DNA from: Clostridiales bacterium UBA929 | GTDB taxonomy: Bacteria; Bacillota; Clostridia; Oscillospirales; UBA929 | Length of the DNA: 24,656 nt | Reading direction: 5' to 3' | Assembly: GCA_002293625.1 (NCBI GenBank) | Contig: DBDP01000064.1 | Coordinates: forward strand, 1-24,656 | Shown: piece after piece, positions 9,053 to 15,237 of the stretch | Position numbering within the stretch: position 1 is the first letter of the stretch | How the letters are laid out: each line of letters begins with the position of its first letter | Translations under genes and position numbers: made by a program | The notes under the pieces: model-generated | Told to the model about the DNA's origin: nothing | What the model saw: only the letters and a program-made list of their open reading frames with translations | The model's database searches: none

Positions 9053-9089
9053 TCCCCGTGCTTGTCTTCGGCAAGCACGGAGATTTTTT
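9053..9089 (+). terminator. Rho-independent terminator after the permease pair
   Basis: CCGTGCTTG (9056-9064) pairs with CAAGCACGG (9072-9080) around a TCTTCGG loop and is followed by TTTTTT (9084-9089). Confidence 0.9.
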
Positions 9090-9109
9090 GGTCATCTACA
9101 ATAAAATTC

Positions 9110-9138
9110 TTGACATCGCGGCTTCATACCCCTATAAT
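9110..9138 (+). promoter_or_regulatory. Perfect consensus sigma-A promoter for tRNA-Cys
   Basis: TTGACA (9110-9115), a 17-base spacer, then TATAAT (9133-9138), 27 bases before the mature tRNA 5' end. Both hexamers are exact consensus, as expected for a stable RNA gene. Confidence 0.9.
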
Positions 9139-9164
9139 AAGACTACTGGGTTAGAACCATCTTC

Positions 9165-9239
9165 GGCGCCATGGCCAAGTGATAAGGCAAGGGTCTGCAA
9201 AACCCTCATTCCCCGGTTTGAATCCGGGTGGCGCCTCCA
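9165..9239 (+). tRNA. tRNA-Cys (GCA)
   Basis: A full cloverleaf can be drawn. The acceptor GGCGCCA pairs with TGGCGCC; the D-arm is GCC...GGC; the anticodon stem AGGGT/ACCCT encloses the loop CTGCAAA with anticodon GCA. The T-stem CCCGG/CCGGG encloses the loop TTTGAAT, the discriminator is T, and CCA is encoded (9237-9239). The D-loop reads GTGATAA where GTGGTAA is usual, so position 19 is A, and the T-loop has T at position 56 instead of C. The two changes keep the 19-56 tertiary pair as A-U. Confidence 0.96.
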
Positions 9240-9278
9240 TAATAACTCCTAGAGCCGCAATGGTTCTAGGAGTTATTA
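9240..9278 (+). terminator. 14-bp perfect hairpin immediately after tRNA-Cys
   Basis: The 14-base arm TAATAACTCCTAGA (9240-9253) is an exact inverted repeat of 9265-9278, with an 11-base loop. It starts on the base after the encoded CCA. There is no long T-tract, so termination may be weak; it may also define the 3' end for processing. Part of the loop and 3' arm is also complementary to the tRNA leader. Confidence 0.65.
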
Positions 9279-9370
9279 TGTGTTATAAACACCGTATCCT
9301 CTTTGGCGACCACCTTTTATAACGGACTCCCGTTAAAATCAATCATAAGGGTAAGTTCGGTAATTTTTTC

Positions 9371-9399
9371 TTGAAAATACCTAAGGATAGTGGTATACT
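9371..9399 (+). promoter_or_regulatory. Candidate sigma-A promoter for the chemoreceptor
   Basis: TTGAAA (9371-9376), 17 bases, then TATACT (9394-9399). It leaves a 5' untranslated stretch of about 80 bases with a small GAGGCG/CGTCTC hairpin before the chosen ATG at 9488. Nothing else is seen in 9279-9370. Confidence 0.65.
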
Positions 9400-9487
9400 G
9401 TAAAAAGACATGCTAAGAGGCGTATGTGCGTCTCAAATTATGGAGCTAGAGAAAAATCTATCAACAAGAAGTGGAGGCGCAACTGCT

Positions 9488-11281
9488 ATGAGTATTCGGG
9501 CAAAGATTATCGTCGGTATTACCCTAATCGCATTGATCGGTCTATCGCTTGGTGTGACCGGAATGCTGTCAATCCAAACGCTGACGGATATGACAGATGA
9601 TCTTGAATCCATGCAGACAACAAGCGGGAACATTGTCAATGTATTGAATGCGCATTACGTTTGGCGCAACGGGTTAACGGAAGCTGTATTGAAGGGAAGC
9701 TCGGAGACGTTTACCGGGTCTCTCGACCCAACCGCCTGCGCCTTCGGCACGTGGGCAATCAGCCATGAGGCGCAAAGTATCACCGATGCCGAAGTGCTAT
9801 CGCTGCTCGCGCAAATAGAAGAACCCCATACGTTCATACATACCGAAGCGGCAAAGGTATTATCGTTAATGGACGAAGGGAGACTAGAGGAAACGCAAGC
9901 ATTACTAATAAACGACATCCTGCCTCAAGTGGGGACGGTCACGTCGCTGCTGACCCAAGTAGGGGAGCGGTATGACGTATTGGCCGGAGAGTTATCGTTG
10001 GAAGTGGACGACGTTTCGGCTCTTCTAAACACCCTTATTATAGCCCTGATTACGATTGCGCTGGTTTTATGCGTCGGGGTCGCCGTTATCTTGACACGCT
10101 GGATTGTTCGCAAACTGCACTGGTATGAGGATGTCCTCGACAACATCCCGTTCCCGCTCTCTGTTACGGACAACAACCGCAACTGGACGTTTATCAACAG
10201 ACCTGTGGAGGGGATGCTGGGTGCCAAACGCGCCGAAATGCTCGGCAAGCCGTGCAGCAAATGGGGCGCGACCATATGCGGTACGGATAACTGCGGCGTC
10301 AATTGCTTGCAGCGCGGTCAGAACTCAACCACCTTTGACCAGACGGGCGCGAACTTCAAGGTAGATATCGCGTATCTGACCGACTTGAAGGGAAGGAAAA
10401 TCGGGCATATCGAGGTTGTACAGGACATCACCGCTATGGTAAAAACGCAGAGAGCCGGAGCCGCGCTGGTGGAGAATATAGAGCAGGTGAGCCGATCTTT
10501 CATCACAGGTTCCAGCCAAATCGCGGACGGCGCGCAGTCGCTGGCACAAGGATCAAGCCAGCAAGCCGCGTCGGTGGAGCAGCTCTCCTCCTCCATTGCC
10601 GAAATTGCGGACAAGACAAAAGAGAACGCCGAGATGGCCGGTAAAGCCGCGGCGCTTGCGAACACGATCAAGCAAAACGCCGAAAAGGGCAGCGCACAGA
10701 TGGACGATTTGACCGGTGCGGTACGCGAGATAAACACAGCCAGCCAAAACATCAGCAAGGTTATTAAAACCATCGAGGACATCGCGTTCCAAACAAACAT
10801 CTTGGCACTCAACGCCTCCGTTGAGGCAGCGCGCGCCGGGCAGCACGGTAAGGGCTTCGCCGTTGTCGCCGAAGAAGTACGCAATCTTGCGACAAAGAGT
10901 TCCGACGCGGCAAAAGATACCGGCGCTTTGATTGCGAATTCCGTGGAGAAGGCGGAACTGGGCGCCCGTATCGCCGACGAAACGTCCGCCAGCCTGACCG
11001 AGATCGTCGCCGGAATCAACGAAAGCAGCTTGATTGTCACCGAGATCGCGAAGTCTTCCGAAGAGCAAAGCCTCGGCATCGCGCAGATTAACAAGGGTAT
11101 CGACCAAGTGGCGCAGGTGGTACAGCAGAACAGCGCCACCGCCGAACAGAGCGCCGCCGCCTCGGAGGAGATGAGTTCTCAGGCAAATACGCTGGAAGAA
11201 CTCCTCCTGCAATATAACGCGGAGAACGGTACCGGGCTGCCGGAGAATAAGCAGGCAAGATTAGCCGCTCCGAAGCGGTAG
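9488..11281 (+). CDS. Methyl-accepting chemotaxis protein with CZB-like and PAS domains
   Basis: This 597-aa chemoreceptor has a first helix (about 7-29), an extracytoplasmic region to about 178, a second helix (179-203), a PAS domain (about 213-318) and a C-terminal signalling coiled coil. The hairpin tip IAFQTNILALNASVEAARAG starts at residue 432 and binds CheA/CheW. The external part resembles a chemoreceptor zinc-binding (CZB) domain: His56-x2-Trp59, Cys84-AFGTW, His114 and His118. The PAS domain holds Cys256, Cys264, Cys269 and Cys273, which could bind metal or sense redox state. No HAMP domain separates helix 2 from PAS. The ATG at 9488 is preferred because GTGGAGG precedes it and the signal-anchor follows at once; the ATG at 9410 has no site and adds a polar 26-residue leader. 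The gene stands alone between its promoter and a terminator. Confidence 0.93.
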   Translation: MSIRAKIIVGITLIALIGLSLGVTGMLSIQTLTDMTDDLESMQTTSGNIVNVLNAHYVWRNGLTEAVLKGSSETFTGSLDPTACAFGTWAISHEAQSITDAEVLSLLAQIEEPHTFIHTEAAKVLSLMDEGRLEETQALLINDILPQVGTVTSLLTQVGERYDVLAGELSLEVDDVSALLNTLIIALITIALVLCVGVAVILTRWIVRKLHWYEDVLDNIPFPLSVTDNNRNWTFINRPVEGMLGAKRAEMLGKPCSKWGATICGTDNCGVNCLQRGQNSTTFDQTGANFKVDIAYLTDLKGRKIGHIEVVQDITAMVKTQRAGAALVENIEQVSRSFITGSSQIADGAQSLAQGSSQQAASVEQLSSSIAEIADKTKENAEMAGKAAALANTIKQNAEKGSAQMDDLTGAVREINTASQNISKVIKTIEDIAFQTNILALNASVEAARAGQHGKGFAVVAEEVRNLATKSSDAAKDTGALIANSVEKAELGARIADETSASLTEIVAGINESSLIVTEIAKSSEEQSLGIAQINKGIDQVAQVVQQNSATAEQSAAASEEMSSQANTLEELLLQYNAENGTGLPENKQARLAAPKR

Positions 11282-11300
11282 GGGACACGGTAATTGAAAA

Positions 11301-11336
11301 AATACAAGGTGCGGGGGTTCCCGCACCTTGGTTGTT
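11301..11336. terminator. Bidirectional terminator between converging genes
   Basis: CAAGGTGCGGG (11305-11315) pairs with CCCGCACCTTG (11320-11330) around a four-base loop. On the plus strand GTTGTTTAT follows; on the minus strand TATTTTTTC follows. It serves the chemoreceptor and the converging zinc-ribbon gene. Confidence 0.88.
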
Positions 11337-11341
11337 TATCT

Positions 11342-11692
11342 CTAAACCTCTCTGTCTGTATACTCCCTCTGGCTAAACTTCTCGCCGCACAACCGGCAAG
11401 TATAGGTCACCTCGAAAAATGTTCTGATTCCGGGGACGGTATACCGGCGGGTCGAAACGCTTTCGGGATAAACGGAGGCGGGCTTTCCCGCCAGTGTCTG
11501 ATCTTTGCTGTAATGCTTGATCGTCTCCGTTTTGCTGATGCTTATCCGTTCTTGCTTGACCTCTTTTTTCGAAGCCGCGAAACTCTTGCGCTTGCCGCAT
11601 TTTGGGCATTTTGGCTTGCCGAAGTGCGCGATTAAGATTACTGTTCCAAGAACAGCACCGATAACGGCAATCCAAACCCAGTAATCCCCCAT
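11342..11692 (-). CDS. Membrane-anchored zinc-ribbon protein of unknown function
   Basis: I do not recognise a named family. The 116-aa product has one N-terminal helix (about residues 5-23), then CPKC (Cys29, Cys32), a polar basic middle with many Lys, Ser and Thr residues, and a second pair CRLC (Cys99, Cys102). The two knuckles would form one zinc ribbon on the cytoplasmic side, assuming the positively charged segment after the helix stays inside. AAGGAGGAAGAG lies just before the ATG, a strong site that supports it as real. It is monocistronic, and its 3' end faces the chemoreceptor across a shared terminator. Such proteins are often annotated simply as hypothetical. Confidence 0.75.
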   Translation of the reverse strand: MGDYWVWIAVIGAVLGTVILIAHFGKPKCPKCGKRKSFAASKKEVKQERISISKTETIKHYSKDQTLAGKPASVYPESVSTRRYTVPGIRTFFEVTYTCRLCGEKFSQREYTDREV

Positions 11693-11770
11693 TTGCTCTT
11701 CCTCCTTGTTGTCCTGTATAAGGTATGGCTTTAGTATATGGGACGGCGTGGGGCAAAAAGGGACACTGGA

Positions 11771-12108
11771 TTATCTGTTCAACCTTACGAAACTACTTGT
11801 ATCATTATAAGTACCATTTTGTATATCGGATGCACTTAAATCTTCCATACTTATTCCATGCGTGGCAAAATATTCATAATATATCTTTCTATTGAATTTC
11901 CCACCGTTGGGGTGAGGTAACGAGTATATAGGTGTTTTATTGTTATTAACAATGAATGTACTTGTTCATAAGTTATGGTTTTTATCAACAGATTCTTTTT
12001 TTAGATAACGTTATTACTTGTGAAAGGAAAATGCCATGTCATTGCATCGCCAAAAGATACAATAATATCTGGAAGCAATGTTTCAAGAACTTCTAAAAAT
12101 CGATATAG
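11771..12108 (-). pseudogene. Decayed C-terminal part of a uracil-DNA-glycosylase-like gene
   Basis: On the minus strand this AT-rich stretch still reads as protein in pieces. The segment next to 12108 gives LYRFLEVLETLLPDIIVSFG and then DAMTWHFPFTSNNVI before a TAA. After a frame change come TFIVNNNKTPIYSLPHPNGG, KFNRKIYYEYFATHG and finally DTSSFVRLNR with a natural TAA at 11771-11773. The pattern of a PDIIVSFG strand followed downstream by a HPNGGKFN motif resembles the C-terminal half of uracil-DNA-glycosylase superfamily proteins; that assignment is inference. At least one stop and one frameshift are present and no N-terminal half is visible. Base composition differs sharply from the neighbours, suggesting foreign origin. 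Confidence 0.55.
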
Positions 12109-12288
12109 CTATTTGATTAACACTCCCAGGTTTCGCTTTATCGCTTTGCGATCCGCTTGCATGGTATACTCATTTTCAAGGATTTCCATGATTTCTTTTT
12201 GAGAAAGCCTGTGGTCTTCGTCGGTGTAGCGCTTCAAAATGTCGAGAATATTGATAATCAGCAGCTTCTTCGGCGGAGCCGTGTACAT
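12109..12288 (-). pseudogene. Truncated N-terminus of a WYL-type transcriptional regulator
   Basis: A 59-codon frame with ribosome binding site GAGGTGACG starts at the ATG ending at 12288 and stops at TAG (12109-12111). The product reads as an N-terminal winged-helix segment: KKLLIINILDILKRYTDEDH, then LSQKEIMEILENEY and ADRKAIKRNLGVLI. This matches the DNA-binding start of Clostridia regulators that continue into a WYL domain of over 200 residues, absent here. The break comes where the recognition helix should be followed by the GY/I-E strand, and the sequence switches there from GC-richer to AT-rich. It could still yield a free 59-aa peptide, but it is most likely a remnant. It is too short for standard ORF cut-offs. 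Confidence 0.65.
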
Positions 12289-12413
12289 GGCGCGTCACCT
12301 CGCAAAGCAATGTGTGTTCTTATGTGCTGGATTCAATATACAGAAACCCGTGGGTTGTTTATGGGACACCAAAACAAGAGGGGTATTTATTCACCGTCCC
12401 CCTGTATCGATGG

Positions 12414-13736
12414 TTACCCTTCCCCCTTCTCCCGAATGCTGATGCGTATCGGCGTGCCGGTGAGCTGGAACACCTCGCGTATCTGATTCTCCAGATACCG
12501 CTTGTAGGAGTAGTGGAACAGCTTCGCATCGTTGCAGAAGGTGATAAAATGCGGCGGGGTTGCGGAGGGTTGGGTCATGTAGTAAATCTTTAAGCGCCGT
12601 CCCTTGTCGGTGGGCGGTTGGACACGCGCCACCGCCTCCGCCAAGAAGGCGTTCAGCTGCCCGGTCGTGACACGGCGGCGGCTCTGCTCCACGCAGTCCA
12701 CCAGCAGCGGGAACAGCTTATCCACCCGCGACCCGGTTTTCGCCGACAGGCAGATTACCGGCGCGTAGGTCATATACGCGAGTTTTATGCGCACATCCTC
12801 AATCGTGCGCTGCATCGTCTTTTCGTCTTTATCCACGGCGTCCCATTTGTTGAGCACCACTACCGACGGTTTTCCCGCTTCATGCGCGATTCCGGCAACC
12901 TTTGTATCCTGCTCTGTCACGCCTTCCAGCGCGTCGATCATGATAACGCAGACATCGCTGCGCTCGGCTGCGGTTACGGTGCGGAGGACACTGTAATACT
13001 CAATCGCTTCGTCCACGCGCGCCTTTTTTCGCATTCCGGCGGTATCGGTGAGGATAAACCGCCCATATTCGTTCTCAAACGCGCTGTCAACCGCGTCGCG
13101 GGTCGTGCCGGGGAGTTCGCTGACTACCGCCCGCTCGGTTCCCATAATGCGATTCAACAGCGAGCTTTTCCCCGCGTTTGGCTTGCCGATGATAGCGACC
13201 CGTATCGCGTCGTCATCACTTGACGCGTCCTCTTCCTCCTGCATCAGCGCGAGACAGGCGTCCAGCAAATCGCCGGTGCCGTGACCATGCAGTGCGGACA
13301 CGGGGTACGGCTCGCCCAAGCCGAGATTATAAAATTCATAGATTTCCGGCGGCGGCGGACCGATGCCGTCGATTTTATTCACCGCCACGACAACAGGCTT
13401 TTTGCTCTTTTGCAGCATAGCCGCCACATCGGCGTCGGCAGCCGTCAGACCGGTACGTACATCGCAGACGAGCAGGATTACGTCGGCGGTTTCGATCGCG
13501 ATTTCGGCTTGTTTGCGCATAAATAGCAGCATGTCGTCATCGGTGTGCGGCTCAATCCCCCCCGTGTCGATCAGCGAAAAGTCCCGCCCCGCCCAAGAGC
13601 AGGGTGCGTATATTCGGTCACGCGTCACGCCGGGTGTGTCCTCGACGATCGACACGCGCCTCCCGGTTAATTTATTGAACAGCAGGCTCTTACCTACATT
13701 GGGGCGTCCCACAATGGCAATCGTGTTCACACGCAT
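12414..13736 (-). CDS. der: Ribosome-assembly GTPase Der (EngA)
   Basis: This 440-aa protein has the tandem GTPase architecture unique to Der, which is required for maturation of the 50S subunit. Domain 1 has P-loop GRPNVGKS at residues 10-17, then DTPGVTRDR, DTGG and NKID. Domain 2 has GKPNAGKSSLLNRIMG near residue 180, then ELPGTTRD, DTAGMRKK and NKWD. The C-terminal KH-like domain ends with PPHFITFCNDAKLFHYSY, RYLENQIR and GTPIRI. Length and all motifs are normal. Its ATG overlaps the end of the upstream choline-kinase-like gene by ten bases, so the two are probably translationally coupled. In many Bacillota der sits beside the DUF512 radical-SAM gene; here that gene lies 1.5 kb upstream, with the kinase and mazEF between. 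Confidence 0.98.
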   Translation of the reverse strand: MRVNTIAIVGRPNVGKSLLFNKLTGRRVSIVEDTPGVTRDRIYAPCSWAGRDFSLIDTGGIEPHTDDDMLLFMRKQAEIAIETADVILLVCDVRTGLTAADADVAAMLQKSKKPVVVAVNKIDGIGPPPPEIYEFYNLGLGEPYPVSALHGHGTGDLLDACLALMQEEEDASSDDDAIRVAIIGKPNAGKSSLLNRIMGTERAVVSELPGTTRDAVDSAFENEYGRFILTDTAGMRKKARVDEAIEYYSVLRTVTAAERSDVCVIMIDALEGVTEQDTKVAGIAHEAGKPSVVVLNKWDAVDKDEKTMQRTIEDVRIKLAYMTYAPVICLSAKTGSRVDKLFPLLVDCVEQSRRRVTTGQLNAFLAEAVARVQPPTDKGRRLKIYYMTQPSATPPHFITFCNDAKLFHYSYKRYLENQIREVFQLTGTPIRISIREKGEG

Positions 13737-14584
13737 CCGTCCTTTAAGCGGTTTAGGAAATGAACCGCGTTTTCATAGTAATTGAAGTGGTGGTTTGGCG
13801 ATTTAGCCTGCATCGCGTGGTGCAGAAGCGCCCACGCGACCTCGCGCAGCATATTCATCACCTTCATGTCCCGAAGCAACACGAAATACTCGTCCTCGAT
13901 CCGCCCAAAGTATTCCCCCAGCAAAAGGTTGTCTTCTTCCTCGGTGTAGCGGTTGATCGAAGACACCGTCGCAAGGTCAAAGAAAACACTGCCGACACCC
14001 GAAAGCTCCCAATCAATCAGGCAAAGCTCGCCGCCGTTTTCAAGGATATTGATGGTGTACACGTCGTTGTGGCAGTACGCCGCCGTGCAGACTGCATGCT
14101 TTTCGGCGCGGCGCTGTATTTCTTCCGCCTCGCGCAGAAATCTGTCCAAACCGTCCGGGAACGCCAAGCCCAGTTTCTTCACGCCACCGAGGTATTGCTC
14201 CACCAAGTAAAAGGGGGAGCATTCCCGCCCGACGCCGGAAATCGTGTGCGCTTTTTGCAGAATAGCCGCGATTTTACGGATAAACTCAGGCTGATGCACT
14301 TTCAAACGGGTCAGCATCCGCCCGGGCTTGAACTCAGTAATCAAATACTCTTCGCTTTCCTCCAGCACCGCCGGAGCGATCCCAAGCGCATGAGCTTTGC
14401 GGATAGCGTTTGCTTCCTCACCCCTGCTAAGACGCAAAAAATCGTTCTGGTGACCGTTGAGGCGCAGCACAACCGGCGTTCCGTACATGAAAACCTTGTA
14501 GGTGGTATTGGTCAAGCCGCCGTTCAGTGGCTCATAAGTTACTTCTTTCCCACGAAAGAAAGGGATTTGTTTAATTTCATGCAT
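13727..14584 (-). CDS. Choline/ethanolamine kinase-like phosphotransferase (LicA/APH fold)
   Basis: The 285-aa protein has the aminoglycoside-phosphotransferase/choline-kinase fold. The N-lobe contains the nucleotide loop LNGGLTNTTYKV (20-31) and RLNG. The catalytic loop is YCHNDVYTINIL, with Asp174 as base and Asn179 for metal. The metal-binding aspartate is Asp191 in CLIDWELSGVG, and FDLATVSS follows. This pattern is closest to bacterial LicA-type choline kinases, which make phosphocholine for decorating surface polymers, but ethanolamine, thiamine or another alcohol remain possible. GAGGG lies ten bases before the ATG. It is the first gene of a unit with der and is divergent from mazEF, the two starts lying 87 bases apart. 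No signal peptide is seen, so it is cytoplasmic. Confidence 0.85.
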   Translation of the reverse strand: MHEIKQIPFFRGKEVTYEPLNGGLTNTTYKVFMYGTPVVLRLNGHQNDFLRLSRGEEANAIRKAHALGIAPAVLEESEEYLITEFKPGRMLTRLKVHQPEFIRKIAAILQKAHTISGVGRECSPFYLVEQYLGGVKKLGLAFPDGLDRFLREAEEIQRRAEKHAVCTAAYCHNDVYTINILENGGELCLIDWELSGVGSVFFDLATVSSINRYTEEEDNLLLGEYFGRIEDEYFVLLRDMKVMNMLREVAWALLHHAMQAKSPNHHFNYYENAVHFLNRLKDGCV

Positions 14585-14613
14585 ATGAATTCAACCCTCA
14601 TTGATTGTTCTGC

Positions 14614-14651
14614 TTGACACCAAAATGTATATACCGTATAATAGGATATAC
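14614..14651 (+). promoter_or_regulatory. Consensus mazEF promoter with overlapping palindromic operator candidate
   Basis: TTGACA (14614-14619), 17 bases, then TATAAT (14637-14642): an exact consensus promoter. GTATAT (14627-14632) and its reverse complement ATATAC (14646-14651) flank the -10 box symmetrically, as expected for autorepression by a MazE-type dimer. AAGGAGG follows before the TTG start of mazE. Confidence 0.8.
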
Positions 14652-14671
14652 AGAATAAGGAGGTGTTTTCT

Positions 14672-14917
14672 TTGACTTCGACCATAAAGCGTTGGGGCAA
14701 TTCTTCGGCGGTGCGAATCCCGCGCCATGTTCTTACCCAAGCGAAACTGGAAGAAGGATGCGACGTTGAGATCCTATCCCGGCAAGAAGGCGAAATTACG
14801 CTCCGCGCAGTTCGAAAACGCCCGACGATACGAGAAATCTTCGACGGATATGACGGCGGATACTTCCATACGGAAGAACTTGATTGGGGAGAACCGCAGG
14901 GGAATGAGGTATGGTAA
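14672..14917 (+). CDS. mazE: MazE-family antitoxin (AbrB/SpoVT fold)
   Basis: This 81-aa protein has the swapped-hairpin AbrB-like DNA-binding start TSTIKRWGNSSAVRIPRHVL and CDVEILSRQEGEITLRAV. Its acidic C-terminal tail (YDGGYFHTEELDWGEPQG, then NEVW) is the part that binds and blocks MazF; the DWG-P-G-EVW ending is a family hallmark. The TTG at 14672 is chosen because AAGGAGG sits eight bases upstream and family members start MTTTI-KWGNS; a GTG at 14663 overlaps that site. The last codons overlap the start of mazF, the usual coupling. As the toxin gene is broken, MazE may now act only as a DNA-binding autorepressor. Confidence 0.9.
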   Translation: MTSTIKRWGNSSAVRIPRHVLTQAKLEEGCDVEILSRQEGEITLRAVRKRPTIREIFDGYDGGYFHTEELDWGEPQGNEVW

Positions 14918-15237
14918 ACTAGGGGGACATCATTCGGCTCGACTTTTCGCCTACATCGGGACATGAGCAAAGAGGTATCCGTCCTGCCGTCGTCGTTTCT
15001 AATGATTTTACCATTTCTCAAACGAATGTCGTTTTTGTCGCCCCAATAACGAATACCGTCCGGCATTTTCCGCTCCATGTCCCGCTGGATGAGCGGACAA
15101 AAACGTCGGGGGAAATTCTCTGTGAACAAGTTAGGGTTGTTGACTTAGAATCATGTAAATATTTGATGATTGAACGTCTGCCGCATGACCTTCTTGAACG
15201 GGTGTTGGATTGCATCGTCGGTTGCTTCATCGACTAA
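14911..15237 (+). pseudogene. mazF: MazF endoribonuclease toxin, interrupted by TAG at codon 4
   Basis: The frame starting at ATG 14911, which overlaps the mazE stop, reads MVN, TAG (14920-14922), then GDIIRLDFSPTSGHEQRGIR and PAVVVSNDF, VVFVAPITNT, LDERTKTSGEILCEQVRV, and ends at TAA (15235-15237) after 108 codons. This is a complete MazF/PemK mRNA interferase apart from the stop; RG-x-RP and the ITNT strand, which carry the RNA-cleaving residues, are intact. Family members usually have Gln before GDI, so the lesion looks like CAG to TAG. No ATG, GTG or TTG restart precedes the catalytic core. Its 3' end overlaps the 3' end of the opposing radical-SAM gene by 11 bases, with no terminator between them. 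Confidence 0.88.

Noticed and set aside
10318..11139. 273-codon minus-strand frame across the chemoreceptor
   Set aside because: It lies opposite the well-supported signalling domain, is a low-complexity Ala/Ser/Cys shadow, and has no ribosome binding site or family match.
13760..14617. 285-codon plus-strand frame opposite the choline-kinase-like gene
   Set aside because: The minus-strand product has catalytic motifs and a start site; the plus frame shows none.
14539..15129. 196-codon minus-strand frame over mazEF
   Set aside because: It covers mazE and the mazF core antisense and has no recognisable domain.
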